In this document: piece after piece, positions 45,901 through 57,801 of the stretch
Position numbering within the stretch: position 1 is the first letter of the stretch
Layout: each line of letters starts with the position of its first letter
Program-made: the position numbers and the translations under genes
Notes under the pieces: model-generated
Databases searched by the model: none
What the model was told of the DNA's origin: nothing
Seen by the model: only the letters and a program-made list of their open reading frames with translations
Assembly: GCF_002443255.2 (NCBI RefSeq)
Contig: NW_019211457.1
Location: 47,911,043 to 47,975,042, forward strand
DNA length: 64,000 nucleotides
Direction: 5' to 3'
Source: Varroa destructor
Lineage: Eukaryota; Arthropoda; Arachnida; Mesostigmata; Varroidae

Positions 45901-46450
45901 ATGCCTTAGTTGTTCTTAGTGGCTACACGGAAATACAAAGTTACACATTTTCATGCATTTTTAACATAGTATTTCGTATTTCATTTATACTAATCAAACT
46001 ATATGAATTTATCAATGCTTTAAATACTTCATACTAACTTGTCAATTAGCTACATATTTTGCAAACACAAAGAAGAAAAGATGATCTGTTGAGAGTGGGC
46101 AAATTACGTATGATTAAACAGGAAGGGTTCATGCTGAAGGAAACAGTTGTTACGCGAGGACGAAACGGCGCAAAAATGTAGACACCGAGCAAGGCGAAAA
46201 GTCATGTAAATATGTTTTGCATATCCTATAAATGTAATGTCTGAAATGTTAAGAAATTTACAGTTTATGTTATGACCTACACTATCACCCTTGTGAGCAC
46301 GTTTGAGGATCAACGTCAATTAAACTTTATCGCATTTTGCAAGATATGCAAAAATGAAAATATCAATTATACTTTTTTTCTCGATATAAGAAATAAAGCA
46401 ATACTGTCTACAAAGAAAAAAAAACAGGCTTCAAGGTAGATAGATAAAAC
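39916..46450. other. AT-rich intergenic stretch
   Basis: No gene or element recognised. Open frames are at most about 90 codons and have no familiar motif. Confidence 0.4.
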
Positions 46451-46458
46451 ATTATGGT

Positions 46459-46970
46459 TTGCAGAGAAACCTCATGCTGCTACAATGCTGTGTCCGCTGT
46501 TATTGTAAACACAACTGGCCAATAGCATACCTTGCATTTACATATACAAATATATCGATACACACATTTCCACCCAGTGGGCGTCTAAGCACAGTGGATG
46601 CGATCGACAGTAACAACAACGCATTTGCAATTTTCGCCAATACAAAAACCAACAGCAAATTTCAGCATCAACATGACGCTATTTCAAACGTTATAGGTAT
46701 CAATCTGTCGTCGTTGTGCTTACGCCGATACTGGCGCCATGTTTGCAGACGGATCGATCGTCGGCTGTTAAATTGTTTTCGCAGCCAATTTGTAGCCTGC
46801 AGCGAACAGCAAACCGCAACAGCTATGTAAACACCAGTACTACCAATAGCTAGATTACCCATTACAGTAGCGGAGAACTACGCAACGGCGGTGGCACCAG
46901 CCTACGCTGCCGTTGTCATTGTGTCACTGATGGCAACAACGCCTAAGCGACAAAAAAGAAAAATGCGGCA
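46459..46970. other. GC-richer island with CAA/CAG-rich stretch, unidentified
   Basis: A plus-strand frame of 123 codons (46459-46830) with Asn/Gln-rich and Arg/Cys-rich parts, overlapped by a 64-codon minus-strand frame. Composition contrasts with the AT-rich flanks. I recognise no domain; it may be an exon remnant or part of an old insertion. Confidence 0.25.
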
Positions 46971-47119
46971 AAACTTTCTTTGCCTTCTTCTTAGTTCACA
47001 AAGTGTCCCAAATACCGACTTAGAGTCCTTTTTGCCCCTTTAACTATCGCATTGGAACGGGAAACTGACATTTAGTCGTGACAACACAGAGTAAAATTTC
47101 GACCAGCCGATGAGAATAA

Positions 47120-47521
47120 ATGACCATACGGGGGAGAAATTTGCCAGACAAGCATTTTTGTTCTTTTTTCTTCGTTGATTTCTGCAATCTGCGTAATAAT
47201 TCGGTAGCTGTTAGAAAGCAATGTTATGTCATAGTTGGGAAAAATGGGAACAAAAAAGCAGTGGTTCGACAAACAAACAAAACCGTTGTGACTTCGTTCA
47301 GAACTACTCTTACGACTAGCCTCGCACGGCATTTCATGATGAGGGGTCGGGAAAGGAGGAAGCTGCGATTCCGAAAGAAACATACTTTAAAAATGCTTCC
47401 ACATAATAACAAAGGTCACTATATTAAGTTTTGTTTCAAATACTGCGACGAGATACGCAGAAACTGGCTGCAGTCTCACAACAGCTTGCAGCCACGAAAA
47501 AATTCGAATGAGTGTACTTAA
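47120..47521 (+). other. Open frame of 133 codons, unidentified
   Basis: This is one of the longest frames away from the transporter gene. The product would be basic and Lys/Arg/Asn-rich with no visible domain. A minus-strand frame of 103 codons overlaps it (47383-47072). There are no clear splice or promoter signals, and chance is possible. Confidence 0.2.
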
Positions 47522-48049
47522 GTTGACCTACCTTGTTTTCGAAAGAGTTTCGTTATAGGTGCGCTGCTAATGCAAATATGAAAAGCATGAAAAATGGTTA
47601 TCTGTTTAAATGGGGCGAGTGTCAGCTTTTCGATATATTCGAATACGATACCTCATAAACTAGTCAAGTCAGATAAAGGGTTACATTGCTAAAGAAGTGA
47701 TTATGCATGTGTGTAATATGATCATCGGTATACGAATCTAACAGGATAACCTTGTTAAAAGTATCATTGTAATTACAATTATGGATTTTCCGTAAGGATT
47801 GGAAATGTGATACATAAATGCGTAAGAAAAATACGGAATAAATCAATCTATATTTTCTAATAAAAACAAATATCGTAAATAAGCTACCGACTGGCTTAAG
47901 GACGCACACTGATACAACGGTTTCTTGAGACAAAGCAGCATCCCTGTATATGACTACGATGGTCTGGATCTTTCTCCTACTCCACCACACCAGATATCCT
48001 TACTGCTTACGCCCAGCAGATGTACGCTTTCTAAAACATCGTGCTAAAA

Positions 48050-49620
48050 ATGCTATTGTTGCATAGTGCGGCGTCGGATGAGCAGACAGGCCAGATCAGG
48101 GCTATGATAAGGGCCAGTTTCACAGTTGGTGAAGCGACAGCAGCGCTTCTGCAGTTCTAGCCCGCCCAAGCAGCCCATCTAGGTAAGGTCAGACACGAAC
48201 ATCTCAAGGAGGCAGCAACGTTAGCCCCATGCTTGAGTGCTTTTTACAACGCCCGTCTATACACATGAAAACACTAAACGACTTACAGGCAACACTTCTT
48301 GCTGGTACTTCAAAAAGCAAAAATAATTTTCGAAAACCGATCTCGTGGAGAAGAACTTTTAACCACTGTGTATGCGTCTTTCCGTTTTCCTGGAAGCTCG
48401 ACACATGGTTTGGGAAGGACAATACGGCTTCTATAGGGGATGTCAACAACGACTTTTTGCTGAAGCTAGGTCAATCATAAACACAGGAGGCACTGAGCAA
48501 TTTATCTATGCTGTATTCGTCGATTTAAAAATGGTATTAAACCAAGCAGCGAGTAACCGGATCAAGCTCTCCGAGCAGTAATTACCTGCAAGTTCATTCA
48601 GCCCATAGCTTCGGTTCTGCGAGAGAACCCCAATACGATAATAATTGCTTGGTTAGACTGATCCCTTTCTGAGAAGTGACAGGAGTAGTTCAGGGCGACA
48701 ACTTTGGCTTCTTACTTTTTTCAGTTCTCCTGAGTGAGCTCTCAAGTTGCATAATTGGTAAATATGAATCTACAGATGTTCTACTGTACATCGATAATTT
48801 CACGATTTACGGAACAAATCACTTTGAGACTTAGCAGATACTGACCAGCTTACAGCAGCAGTACGTTGTAGATGCCGGCTTAGAAATCAATTTAGACTGG
48901 ATCAGAGTCATGAATTGCCGAAAAACAGGACCACTGACAACAAATGACACTCTCCAGTTATGCTCCTGGGCCTTAAAATAAGTGAAATATTTTTTCTGTC
49001 TAGGTCTGATTTAACTCTGCTTCGGGACTTGTTACACAGTAGATGTACGGGTTGAAAAAAACTAGTAGCGATAAAAACTACCATAAAAATATGGACTTCT
49101 CTTCGTGAATACGGCGATACGCCTTTTCAATATTAAGCTTGCATCATTAAATTCATCCAGGAAAACCTAAGCGCAGCCCAGTTGTTGGCCAGTTGGGCTG
49201 GACATGGCAAAGTCTGCTTTTTTCAGAGGAGCACTAGGCCTTCGTACATCCTGCTGTAAGCGCTACATGTATTTTCTAGCGGATACACCGCTATTTGTTG
49301 ATGATCTACAGCATCCTACCAAAAAAGCCAATCTACTTGGAACTCTTTTGACAGCAAGAAAAGTAGATGGCTGAGGCGATTTGGAGGTATTTTTTACTGG
49401 TACTATGGTGGACGGAACATAGAAAAAACCAAAGAAAAAGGCATGTGGTAGTGCGCTTCGCAGTGCAGGGCTTCCACCATTTTGCGTGTGCTAATGAACC
49501 GTACCATAGACTAACAAACGTTGTACCTGTGTCCGATCCGGAGGCCTTTATGAGCAATACCACGATGTCCAAGGACGCCTACTTTGAATAGCGAACTGCA
49601 AAAGCTCCTGATGCTATGCA
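48050..49620 (+). mobile_element. Decayed non-LTR retrotransposon (LINE), reverse transcriptase
   Basis: Plus-strand fragments appear in the right order over 1.5 kb: QYGFYRGCQQ (about 48420), FIYAVFVDLKMVLNQA (about 48500-48550, RT motif A), GVVQGDNFGFLLFSVLLSEL (about 48685-48745, motif B), STDVLLYIDNFTIYGTN (about 48773-48823, motif C), DAGLEINLDWIRVMNCR (about 48872-48922) and FLADTPLFVDDLQ (about 49274-49312). The active site YADD reads YIDN, and stops and frameshifts are frequent. The 3' part (49367-49591) ends in a region where LINEs often carry a Cys/His motif, here mostly lost. Clade not assignable by eye. Confidence 0.72.
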
Positions 49621-51340
49621 TTTCAATTTTTTTCTAACTTACCATTTAAAACTTCTTGAAATGTTTATGTTGTTGTATAAGATATCTGACATGGCGGATG
49701 ATGAATGATAATGAGAACTTTCAATGAGAACAGTTGCCATTTGTCAAAAATTATTTATGATAAACTCTTTTCACGGCACAAGATAAATGAGTCTTTGAAG
49801 AACACAATAGCACACGTGACAACGGTTGTTCCTAGCTATTGCGACAAGTAAATTGTGTTTCACATACCTTTCCTTGCATGTAGAGGTTCATGATATGCTC
49901 ATATATGAAATAGCATTCTACCAAAGCCATTCAATGCAACTTAAATTAAATTAAGATACAGTAAAAGTCAGACATAATAAAACACGGATGTATAGTTCCA
50001 TTTGCGGGTGCACTTATACGTGAAGGCAAAAGACAATAAGGCAATGCTTGGAGTGCTGACAACACAGTCTTTCACATAGTTGATAACGACAATAATCTTT
50101 TGCGTCATAGGAATCAGGTGTTAGGCGGCCAGTATGATGAAATCCGTGATCGCGTGTCGAGGTTCTATGTATTAAACTGGTCCTCCGCTATTTTTAATGA
50201 AGAGTTTACAGATGGATTTTTAGTACTAAAATGATTGCCGGAGACTTCGGGTCCCTGGGTAGTGTGCTGCTCAAGTAATTATCCACTTGGTATCAACGTG
50301 ATTGTCAAATAGGTAAAGCAACTGAAGGATTAGATTACACTTTGCAGTTAACATTTTTTGCTTCGCCTAATAGTGAACAAGAGAACACCGTAGGCCTACA
50401 GGAGAGGACCTATCAACGACTATCGCTTTCCAGTTATCTCCAATGGTATTGATATTCAAATTCGAAAATTAATGCCTTTTTTGGAAATAAGCGTAACGTA
50501 TAACTTACAAAGATTTAAAATGAACGCCTTATGTGATTAAAATTGGGAAAATGCCTGTGGAAGAAGCTCAAACCAAGAACATTTCTCGCTGCTATTTACC
50601 ACTTTACTCTCTAGATATAATACTTTCAAGCTCAAAGCATCTTCTTGAATGATCTTTCTCTGGTTTATAAGTCATTCTGGCTAATAATAACCTATCCTAC
50701 AATCTCTGCAAAACTGCAGAGCGACAACGTTTAAGGGTAGGATACCTAGGATTTTCTACTTCGTCCTGAGTGATAGAATACAGTGGCAAAATATGTTTTC
50801 CGACAAGAGTAGGGTTTAGTTGACAATTCGAACTTACAAACTGGTTTTCTAATGATTTGAGCTTCTTTTAAACTTGTTAGGATTAAATATATTGTATAAG
50901 TTATTTCGAGCGATGCTCTGAATAGTCTCGACATCGTAATATCGCCTTACTCATGGTGCAATTATAAACAATAGTTAATTAGGAGCAATTATATTAAAAA
51001 AGGTTTGCGCTCGATTTTGGGTGAGAACACAATGCTTAAAAAAGGGGTGTGCATGCAATAGAATATGTTTTTCAGTGGTGTTCTTACAGTGGCAATAAAA
51101 ACAACACTAGTTTTACATGAGATTAATGTTTAAAACGAGTTAGATCGTGTTCTCTCCGCTTAGCTCACACATTCCGCATAATATGATTAATCCTTTTGTT
51201 AGCTGTGGTTAACTGGAAAATTATTACACAAAACGTGTGAGATACAACTGCTAGCCTTATTTCTAAGCTCTTTGCTTATTCTGATGACATTACAATGGTA
51301 TTACGTTTCCGTGTTTTACGTCTGATACTTCAGCGGTTGA
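49621..51340. other. AT-rich intergenic stretch
   Basis: Nothing recognised beyond short random open frames. Confidence 0.4.
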
Positions 51341-51359
51341 CTCCTAGCACAAAACGAAT

Positions 51360-51432
51360 TACGTCTGCACCTGGATTCGAACTTTCACTATCACGTCACC
51401 ATACACGTTGTCCACTGCGCTATCATTAGACT
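51360..51432 (-). repeat. tRNA-derived SINE head or tRNA pseudogene
   Basis: The minus strand carries TAGCGCAGTGGACAACGTG (51423-51405), a near-perfect tRNA A-box region, and AGTTCGAATCC (51382-51372), a perfect B box, at normal spacing. The acceptor, anticodon and T stems pair poorly, so a working tRNA is unlikely. The RNA polymerase III promoter elements look intact. Confidence 0.5.
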
Positions 51433-54400
51433 AAGCCTCGTTAATAAGGGTTTAATAAACTGTGTGGCACCTTACTACCGAGCGCTAATTATAGGAACTG
51501 ATTGTCTTCAACCATGTATCTAGGGAAAGTGCTTTCTTTTTTTGGAAGTTCCACCGATTGAAGTGGACAACCGATTCTTCAGGCAGTTAAATCCAAAACA
51601 TTCAAACAAATGTTAACTTGCTGCTGATATCAATTTTGATTTTTAATTTCTCCTTGTTCTACCTAAACATTCAGCATATTAGCAAAGAATCTTACAGCAT
51701 CGAATTTATTTAAACCCAGTCCCAATAACCGTAGAATCAGAGAAGATCTACATGTACCGCCTAAACTCTAAAAGTGATGCCTGGTGTGCACGATGCTTTA
51801 CTTTCTACCTCGATAGATATTCAAAATGCAATACGCTTTGATCAATAAGCCTCGATTTCTGCTATCTCTATTAGGCGGATTTAAAACGGTGGTGTTTATA
51901 CAAAAAGTGTTGTGAAGAGGGCTTTAAAACTTCAAAAGTCCGTTCATTAATTCTATAACTAATTCGAGATCGGCTATAAGTTAGGTCATGCCTAAGTTAA
52001 ATATAACTGAGTAAGGTCCAAAGCTCGAAAATACTTTTACTTGAGAAAAAACAGGATAATCTATACATCCAACCCAACTAAGCTAAAAGAAGCCCTTGAT
52101 TGCTCCTTTTAGAGTTTCTGAGTAATTATCAAGTAAATTCTTTGATAGAAAAATAGCTTAGAAAAGAAAATTTGCTGTAAAAGATTAGCATTATTTGCTA
52201 ATGATGATTGAGCCCGATCTGAAAGCTGGTGGTCTAACTCGCTGATGAAAATCGAATGCTTTTGGTAATAAGTATAGAGTAATTTCTGTTAACAAGTAAG
52301 TTATTTTTTTAGTTTCGTATTATTTTGGCCGCGAAATATTGGCAATTGCGTGATGAAAATAATACGTAATTGTAAATGGCACTAATTCCGCTGCATCGTA
52401 CCAAACTCACTTACTGTACTGACAAGGGTCATTTAAAGAACTCCCAATTTCTACGCCACTTGTATCTATGTTATCCGAATACCGAAAAACGTATTTCAAC
52501 GCGTAAACTGGGTACATTGTGCCACAATGAAACTTTACGGTAGTATGAACTGCTTCTAATACTTACAAGGTAGAGTAAGCTTATCATTTTTAACATAGGA
52601 TTTAATAGACGAAAACGACAGTTCCTATTTGTCATGTCAGCACTTGTTGTAAAATCAAGGAGAGTAGCCGTTTTTGATTTTTAAAAGAGAAATGTATGCT
52701 AGGATATTCGAGTGAACGAGAAATATGCGCTGTATGTACATTAAAACTTGTATGTTGTGTGCATTACGTTCACTTTAAGAATTGTAAACCATAAAATCTG
52801 TGTGGCTATTGTATATACACACTGAGGGCGGACACTGCCGATAACTTTTTAAAGCGGAAAAAATAAGCGTTTGTTATACGATGCAAGAACGACCATTAAA
52901 TCGAAGTAAGCGGTTGAAGCATGAAGAAACTAGTAGAGAAACTATTGCTTCAGAAGATCGTATGCATATGATGTTTACGAATCTCCCGGACATCAGGGTC
53001 ATCTGGAAAAATTAGATGAATCGCTTTAACGAGAACCTGAACTGCATAAAGAAGTTCGCGTGATAAGTGAATGTCTTACTATAAATATAACCATGCTACA
53101 AGACCGTATTGACAATTTGCTTAAATTGTTAAACGTAATATAAAAGGCTAGAGTTCGATATCACCAATTAGACAGGTAGCTCTAACCCTGAGAACTGCAG
53201 TTGTGTGCAGAACGTTGGACTGTTGCTAGACTTTTCAATTTTTCCTCAGATTGAATTGGATAAAACTGTCCGATTTTTTTTCATCGAATGAGTCGTAGAG
53301 CACACATCCCGATATGTAAAACAATTGCAGTCACTAAACAGATATTTCCTATTTTATATTTCGAATAGTTCTAGATAATACTATAGAAAGCTCGTTCTTC
53401 CAAATAAGACATAGTGTCTTGGGCAGCAAATTCTTTGGATGAAAGAGACCTGAGCTTGTTGTTTTCAGTCCCGCCAACGACACATGGATACGGCACAAGT
53501 TTAACGAATAAAATTATTTTAAACAGGAAAGTTTAACTTTAAGAAAAATGGAGTGCGGTGTAATTAGTTTGCCACTAGACTAAAATTAAGGCACTGCCGG
53601 CTAGATGTCGCTAAAGCGGTCGTCCGAAAGGCACCTTAGTCGACGCTAAAAAGGAAATATTCTAAACAACTACTTGGCACCTTGAAGGCAAGAAAATTCA
53701 ACAATAAAGTGGAAGAGTGGTGGATTTCAAGTTAGAGAGCGACTAGGGTTATATAGAGATTGGAAAAGGTAAATACAATACCTACAGTCGCCGTCATCTG
53801 AAATAAATTCCCGTTTGTGCTGTTCTTCGAAATATAAAGCAGCAAACCAGTTTAGTTACTGTCGAGAGATGAATATAATAATTTCCACAATGTTAGACGA
53901 TTATTAGTTAGTTAATGATTTCAAGCGCAAATGCCTATGTCACTAGTGCTACTATCTTTTAATATAAGATATAGACGGCATACATAATGGAGTGAAAATT
54001 GTCGGAACAATTCACAAGATTAAAAATACAGGAGATGCATAGGAAATCGAGCTATTCTTAGATTTAAAATTGTAGACCCATCCAACAACCACATACAAAT
54101 ACAATTAAGTTGCACCACAAAGTTTTCACCTTATTTTTATAGTGCATGTTTCTCAGATTTCGCCAAGATAATTTTGCCATTGATTAAATTATTTCCTATA
54201 GAAAAATTGGCTCACAGACTCAGGAACTTCCGTTTGATCGCTCTATAACTATCTCTGCGCAGTGGTGGCAGTAGTTGTAATTAGTAACCTAATTATCAGG
54301 CATCACTGTTAGCTGTCCGAACAGTACCTGCGTCCTTATGGGGCTGCGCGGATGACTATCTGGTGATGGTAATTTAGCTTTACGTTGAAATCTTGCTCTT

Positions 54401-56720
54401 GTATGGTACGTATGCTCATAGAGCTCATAGCTGTCAGATGTCAATGTATTTAAATAAGGCAAATTTACTGCTAATATATTTGAATTCTAGTCCTTTCTTT
54501 CTACGCTATAACATTAAACATGTGATTTTTGTTTTAGTATTTTATTATTTGAATAAATACTGCTGGTTCTTACATTAAAACGTTTTCGTCTGATTGGTAG
54601 TCTATTTTTATTTTTTTTAATTGATTTCTATTTGTTATATAATATTGTTATGATTTCTTATGTCAAGTATTGCTTACGAAAATGGATAGTGTATACGCAA
54701 CATACTTTTAGTAAAGGGAATTGGAGGAGCGAAATAAATGAATTAACGAAGGTAACAATCAATTTGGCCGGAGAAACCCAGGAAACGTAAAGTGGAATAT
54801 ACTGGAAAAAAAGTTGAGAGCTTTGTTTTCGGCACAAAACTCGTAACCCAGCTAATAATTGTTTCCGCGAAGTTGTAATTGTGTAACAGCCTAAACATAT
54901 CAGTGGTTTCAAAAAGACCCTACTAAAGGGATCTCTATTAGTATAAAAACAATTAATCATTAAATTACTGAAAACTGCGGCTGCAATTTAAGGTTAAGCT
55001 AAACGTAATTTTAGGATGTTTAGTCGATAGCAGAAAATATTAGAACTAGAAATGGCTCGCATAAGCTGGATTAAAACGGAAAAAACAAAAACGGCAAGCA
55101 AAAACAAAAACAAAATCACTAGTAGACTACTAAGAATAATATTTGTCTCACAAAGTAAAATCCGACTTTAAAACGATTCGTGAAACAAGTTCCAATCAGG
55201 TAAGCTAATAATCACAGCAAAGGTGAAAGATTAACAGGAGATGAGGACGGGTGATGAATTATGGTATTTTTTCGTAGGGTCGTTAGCAAACATATTATAC
55301 GCCTCTTGGCGTTATTAAGTCAAGAAGGAATGTTAAGAAGTGTTGCAATTACTCTATCTAATTGGTTATGAAACAACTGATAGAACACTAGGATTGGGAG
55401 AATGAATCGGTTTTATTAAATACTACTAATCCAAAACAATGAAAGAAACATTAAACATAAACAGAGTAAGATATTATGTATGAACTAAAAGTTCGATATT
55501 AAAAAAAAGTGGCTCTAAATGGTCTCGAAGGTAGACCATACAATAAACTGAATTATATGTTATTATACGTATATAAAATACTATAAATAACTATAAGTAA
55601 CTATAATAACATAAATAATAATATAATAACTGAAATTTATAAGTAAAAGAATACATATATATACACAATAGTACAAAAGCACAGTTCAAGTTTAGCTACA
55701 AGCAGTATTGTGTTGTAATGTACGTCTCTTTTATTTGACAATATTAAGGACTTTTAGGGGAAGTACAAGTTCGAGAGTAATGAAAAGAATTGAGAATAAC
55801 ATAAAGAAAGAGCACTGAAGAGAATAAGTGTGTGGGGAGTTATTGAATATATGGATATGCAAACGACTATTGATCGCAGGTACGAGATTTATGTTGACAA
55901 AAAACATACTGGCAAGGGTTTTCACGACTGCCTGTTATTCACATGCAATTCGTCAAACGTTAACTTCTAGTTTGAATAATAGGAATGCTTACTTAATTCC
56001 CTGTTTATTTAATGGACAAAGCACATTTTAAAAGTTTTATGCCGCCGTCAGAGTGCGCCACGTGTAGCCATGGCTGAGCAGTAAATGAGTGGCCATTGTC
56101 AATGGCAAGTAGACTTACTAATCCAACAAAGATAACAATGAACATAGCCGTTGACCTTGACTCTGAATATTCTGATTGGGGGCGTTGCAGAGACAGAACA
56201 TTATGCTGAATATTATTGTTATTAGATGATGTAATAGTTGCATCAAGCGAGCGTATGAGATGAGGTTATTATCTAATATCAACCTAAACACCTGAAGCAC
56301 CATTATTACATTCATCAGTTCATAGCAAAATCTATATATATATATTTTGTGTATTTATAGTGTGTAATTATGACTAAAGACCCCGAACGCAAAGTGCAGT
56401 TTGTGTTCGATACACTATAACAGTTTAAATAAGAAAGATATATTTGTTTATTGTCATCAGAAATCAAAGCTTATATAAGGCACTAGATTTTCTTAAATCT
56501 TCAAAAACGAACGAACACTTGTGCCTGCTTTTGTATACTAAGTTAGTTAATATATAATGACAGCAAGGTTAGTTTCATAGACTGAAATAGCGCTGTTTTG
56601 TAATGATGAGGAATTACGCAACACTTTTTCTGTTATCATCATGCACCTGCACTCTTTATATAATAAGCCAGGCGATTAGCAGATCGGTTGCACTTAGCCA
56701 TTAAAGTGTGAAAGATCCCA
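51433..56720. other. AT-rich intergenic stretch
   Basis: No gene recognised. It includes an A-rich CAAAAA-type tract near 55080-55115 and a TATAA/CTATAA-rich low-complexity tract near 55560-55635. Confidence 0.4.
55556..55640. repeat. Low-complexity CTATAA/ATAATA tract
   Basis: Imperfect repeats of ACTATAA, AATA and ATAATA units over about 85 bases. Confidence 0.7.
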
Positions 56721-56729
56721 GCGATTTAC

Positions 56730-57480
56730 AGGTAAGAATTTTATATGAAAACTACAACGACAAAGACAGCTCGATACTACCAAAGGGAAGGATCCACTGC
56801 TGAAAACATCGCAAGCCTTTGGTTTAAAAATTTCGAAAAAGGAGACTTTGAGCTTGAAAACAAGTTGTGGAAGAGTCTATGCAAATGTGAATGTTGAAAT
56901 TAAGGGTTTTTGTGGAAGCATACCCAGCTTAAACTTTACGGCTGTTATCATTTAAGTTCGGTAACATAAAATATATATTTGTTTATACCTGTTAAGTAAA
57001 AAAAAGTAAAAAATAGAGTGGGGATCAAAAACGAAGATGCTTGTTTTTCTTTGCTCTCATAACAGTAACCTATTCTTGTCCTAAATTATAGCTGGTGATG
57101 GATTTCCTAGGAAAATCGCAGACGGTGATATCAGTGGACGTATACAACTGAACCGACAGAGCCCTAAAGTAAACCTACATTTGGTGGTTTAATACAAATG
57201 CTACAGCCTTGGATGATACTTCGTTGATTACGGCTGAAGTGTACTTTCAACAATCGCAGAAGGCGATAAACAAGCTACGCGTTAAATATTGAAAATTTTT
57301 GAAAAAAGCTAAATCATTCCTTTTCAAACAACACGTAGAATACAAAAATTACGATCGTAAAAATGTAGGAATTATAGTTCGAGGCCCTCTGTAATCCACC
57401 ATACTTACCAGACAGCACTGGCGCGGATTACTGCCTTTTTAAAAGTTTCAACATCCAATTTAATAGGATTTTAACATTTC
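56730..57480 (+). mobile_element. Second decayed mariner transposase relic
   Basis: Plus-strand fragments follow mariner order: GSTAENIASLWFKNFEKGDF (about 56793-56852, the 'WF..F..GDF.LE' helix-turn-helix region), DTSLITAEVYFQQSQKAINK (about 57215-57275, 'TITAEVYC.QL'), and NPPYLPDSTGADYCLFKSFN (about 57395-57455, the 'HPPYSPDLAP.DY.LF' motif with the third catalytic Asp kept). Frameshifts and stops abound. The sequence differs clearly from the 25.6-kb copy, suggesting another lineage. No terminal repeats identified. Confidence 0.65.
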
Positions 57481-57740
57481 AACGTATATATAACTCGCCT
57501 TTCGAAGCTCCGTAGACATTAATATCTCAGATTTCTAGAGATGCAGAGCAAATAAGTTACTATCCAAATAATAGATGGTTATAAATAATAACCGCGCATA
57601 TTTCGATTTAAGACAAGAAAACTATGCTTGTAAAAAAGTTGTAAGTGTATCTTGTAACAACCTAATATATATTTTTAGTAGATATTCTGTATACTTTCCT
57701 CTGAGCAATGCAAATGACATTCAAAATGCTTCCTGCCGAA

Positions 57741-57741
<1 letters not shown>

Positions 57742-57801
<60 letters not shown>
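57742..57801. repeat. (AT)n microsatellite
   Basis: About 60 bases of AT dinucleotide with one G near the end. Confidence 0.97.
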
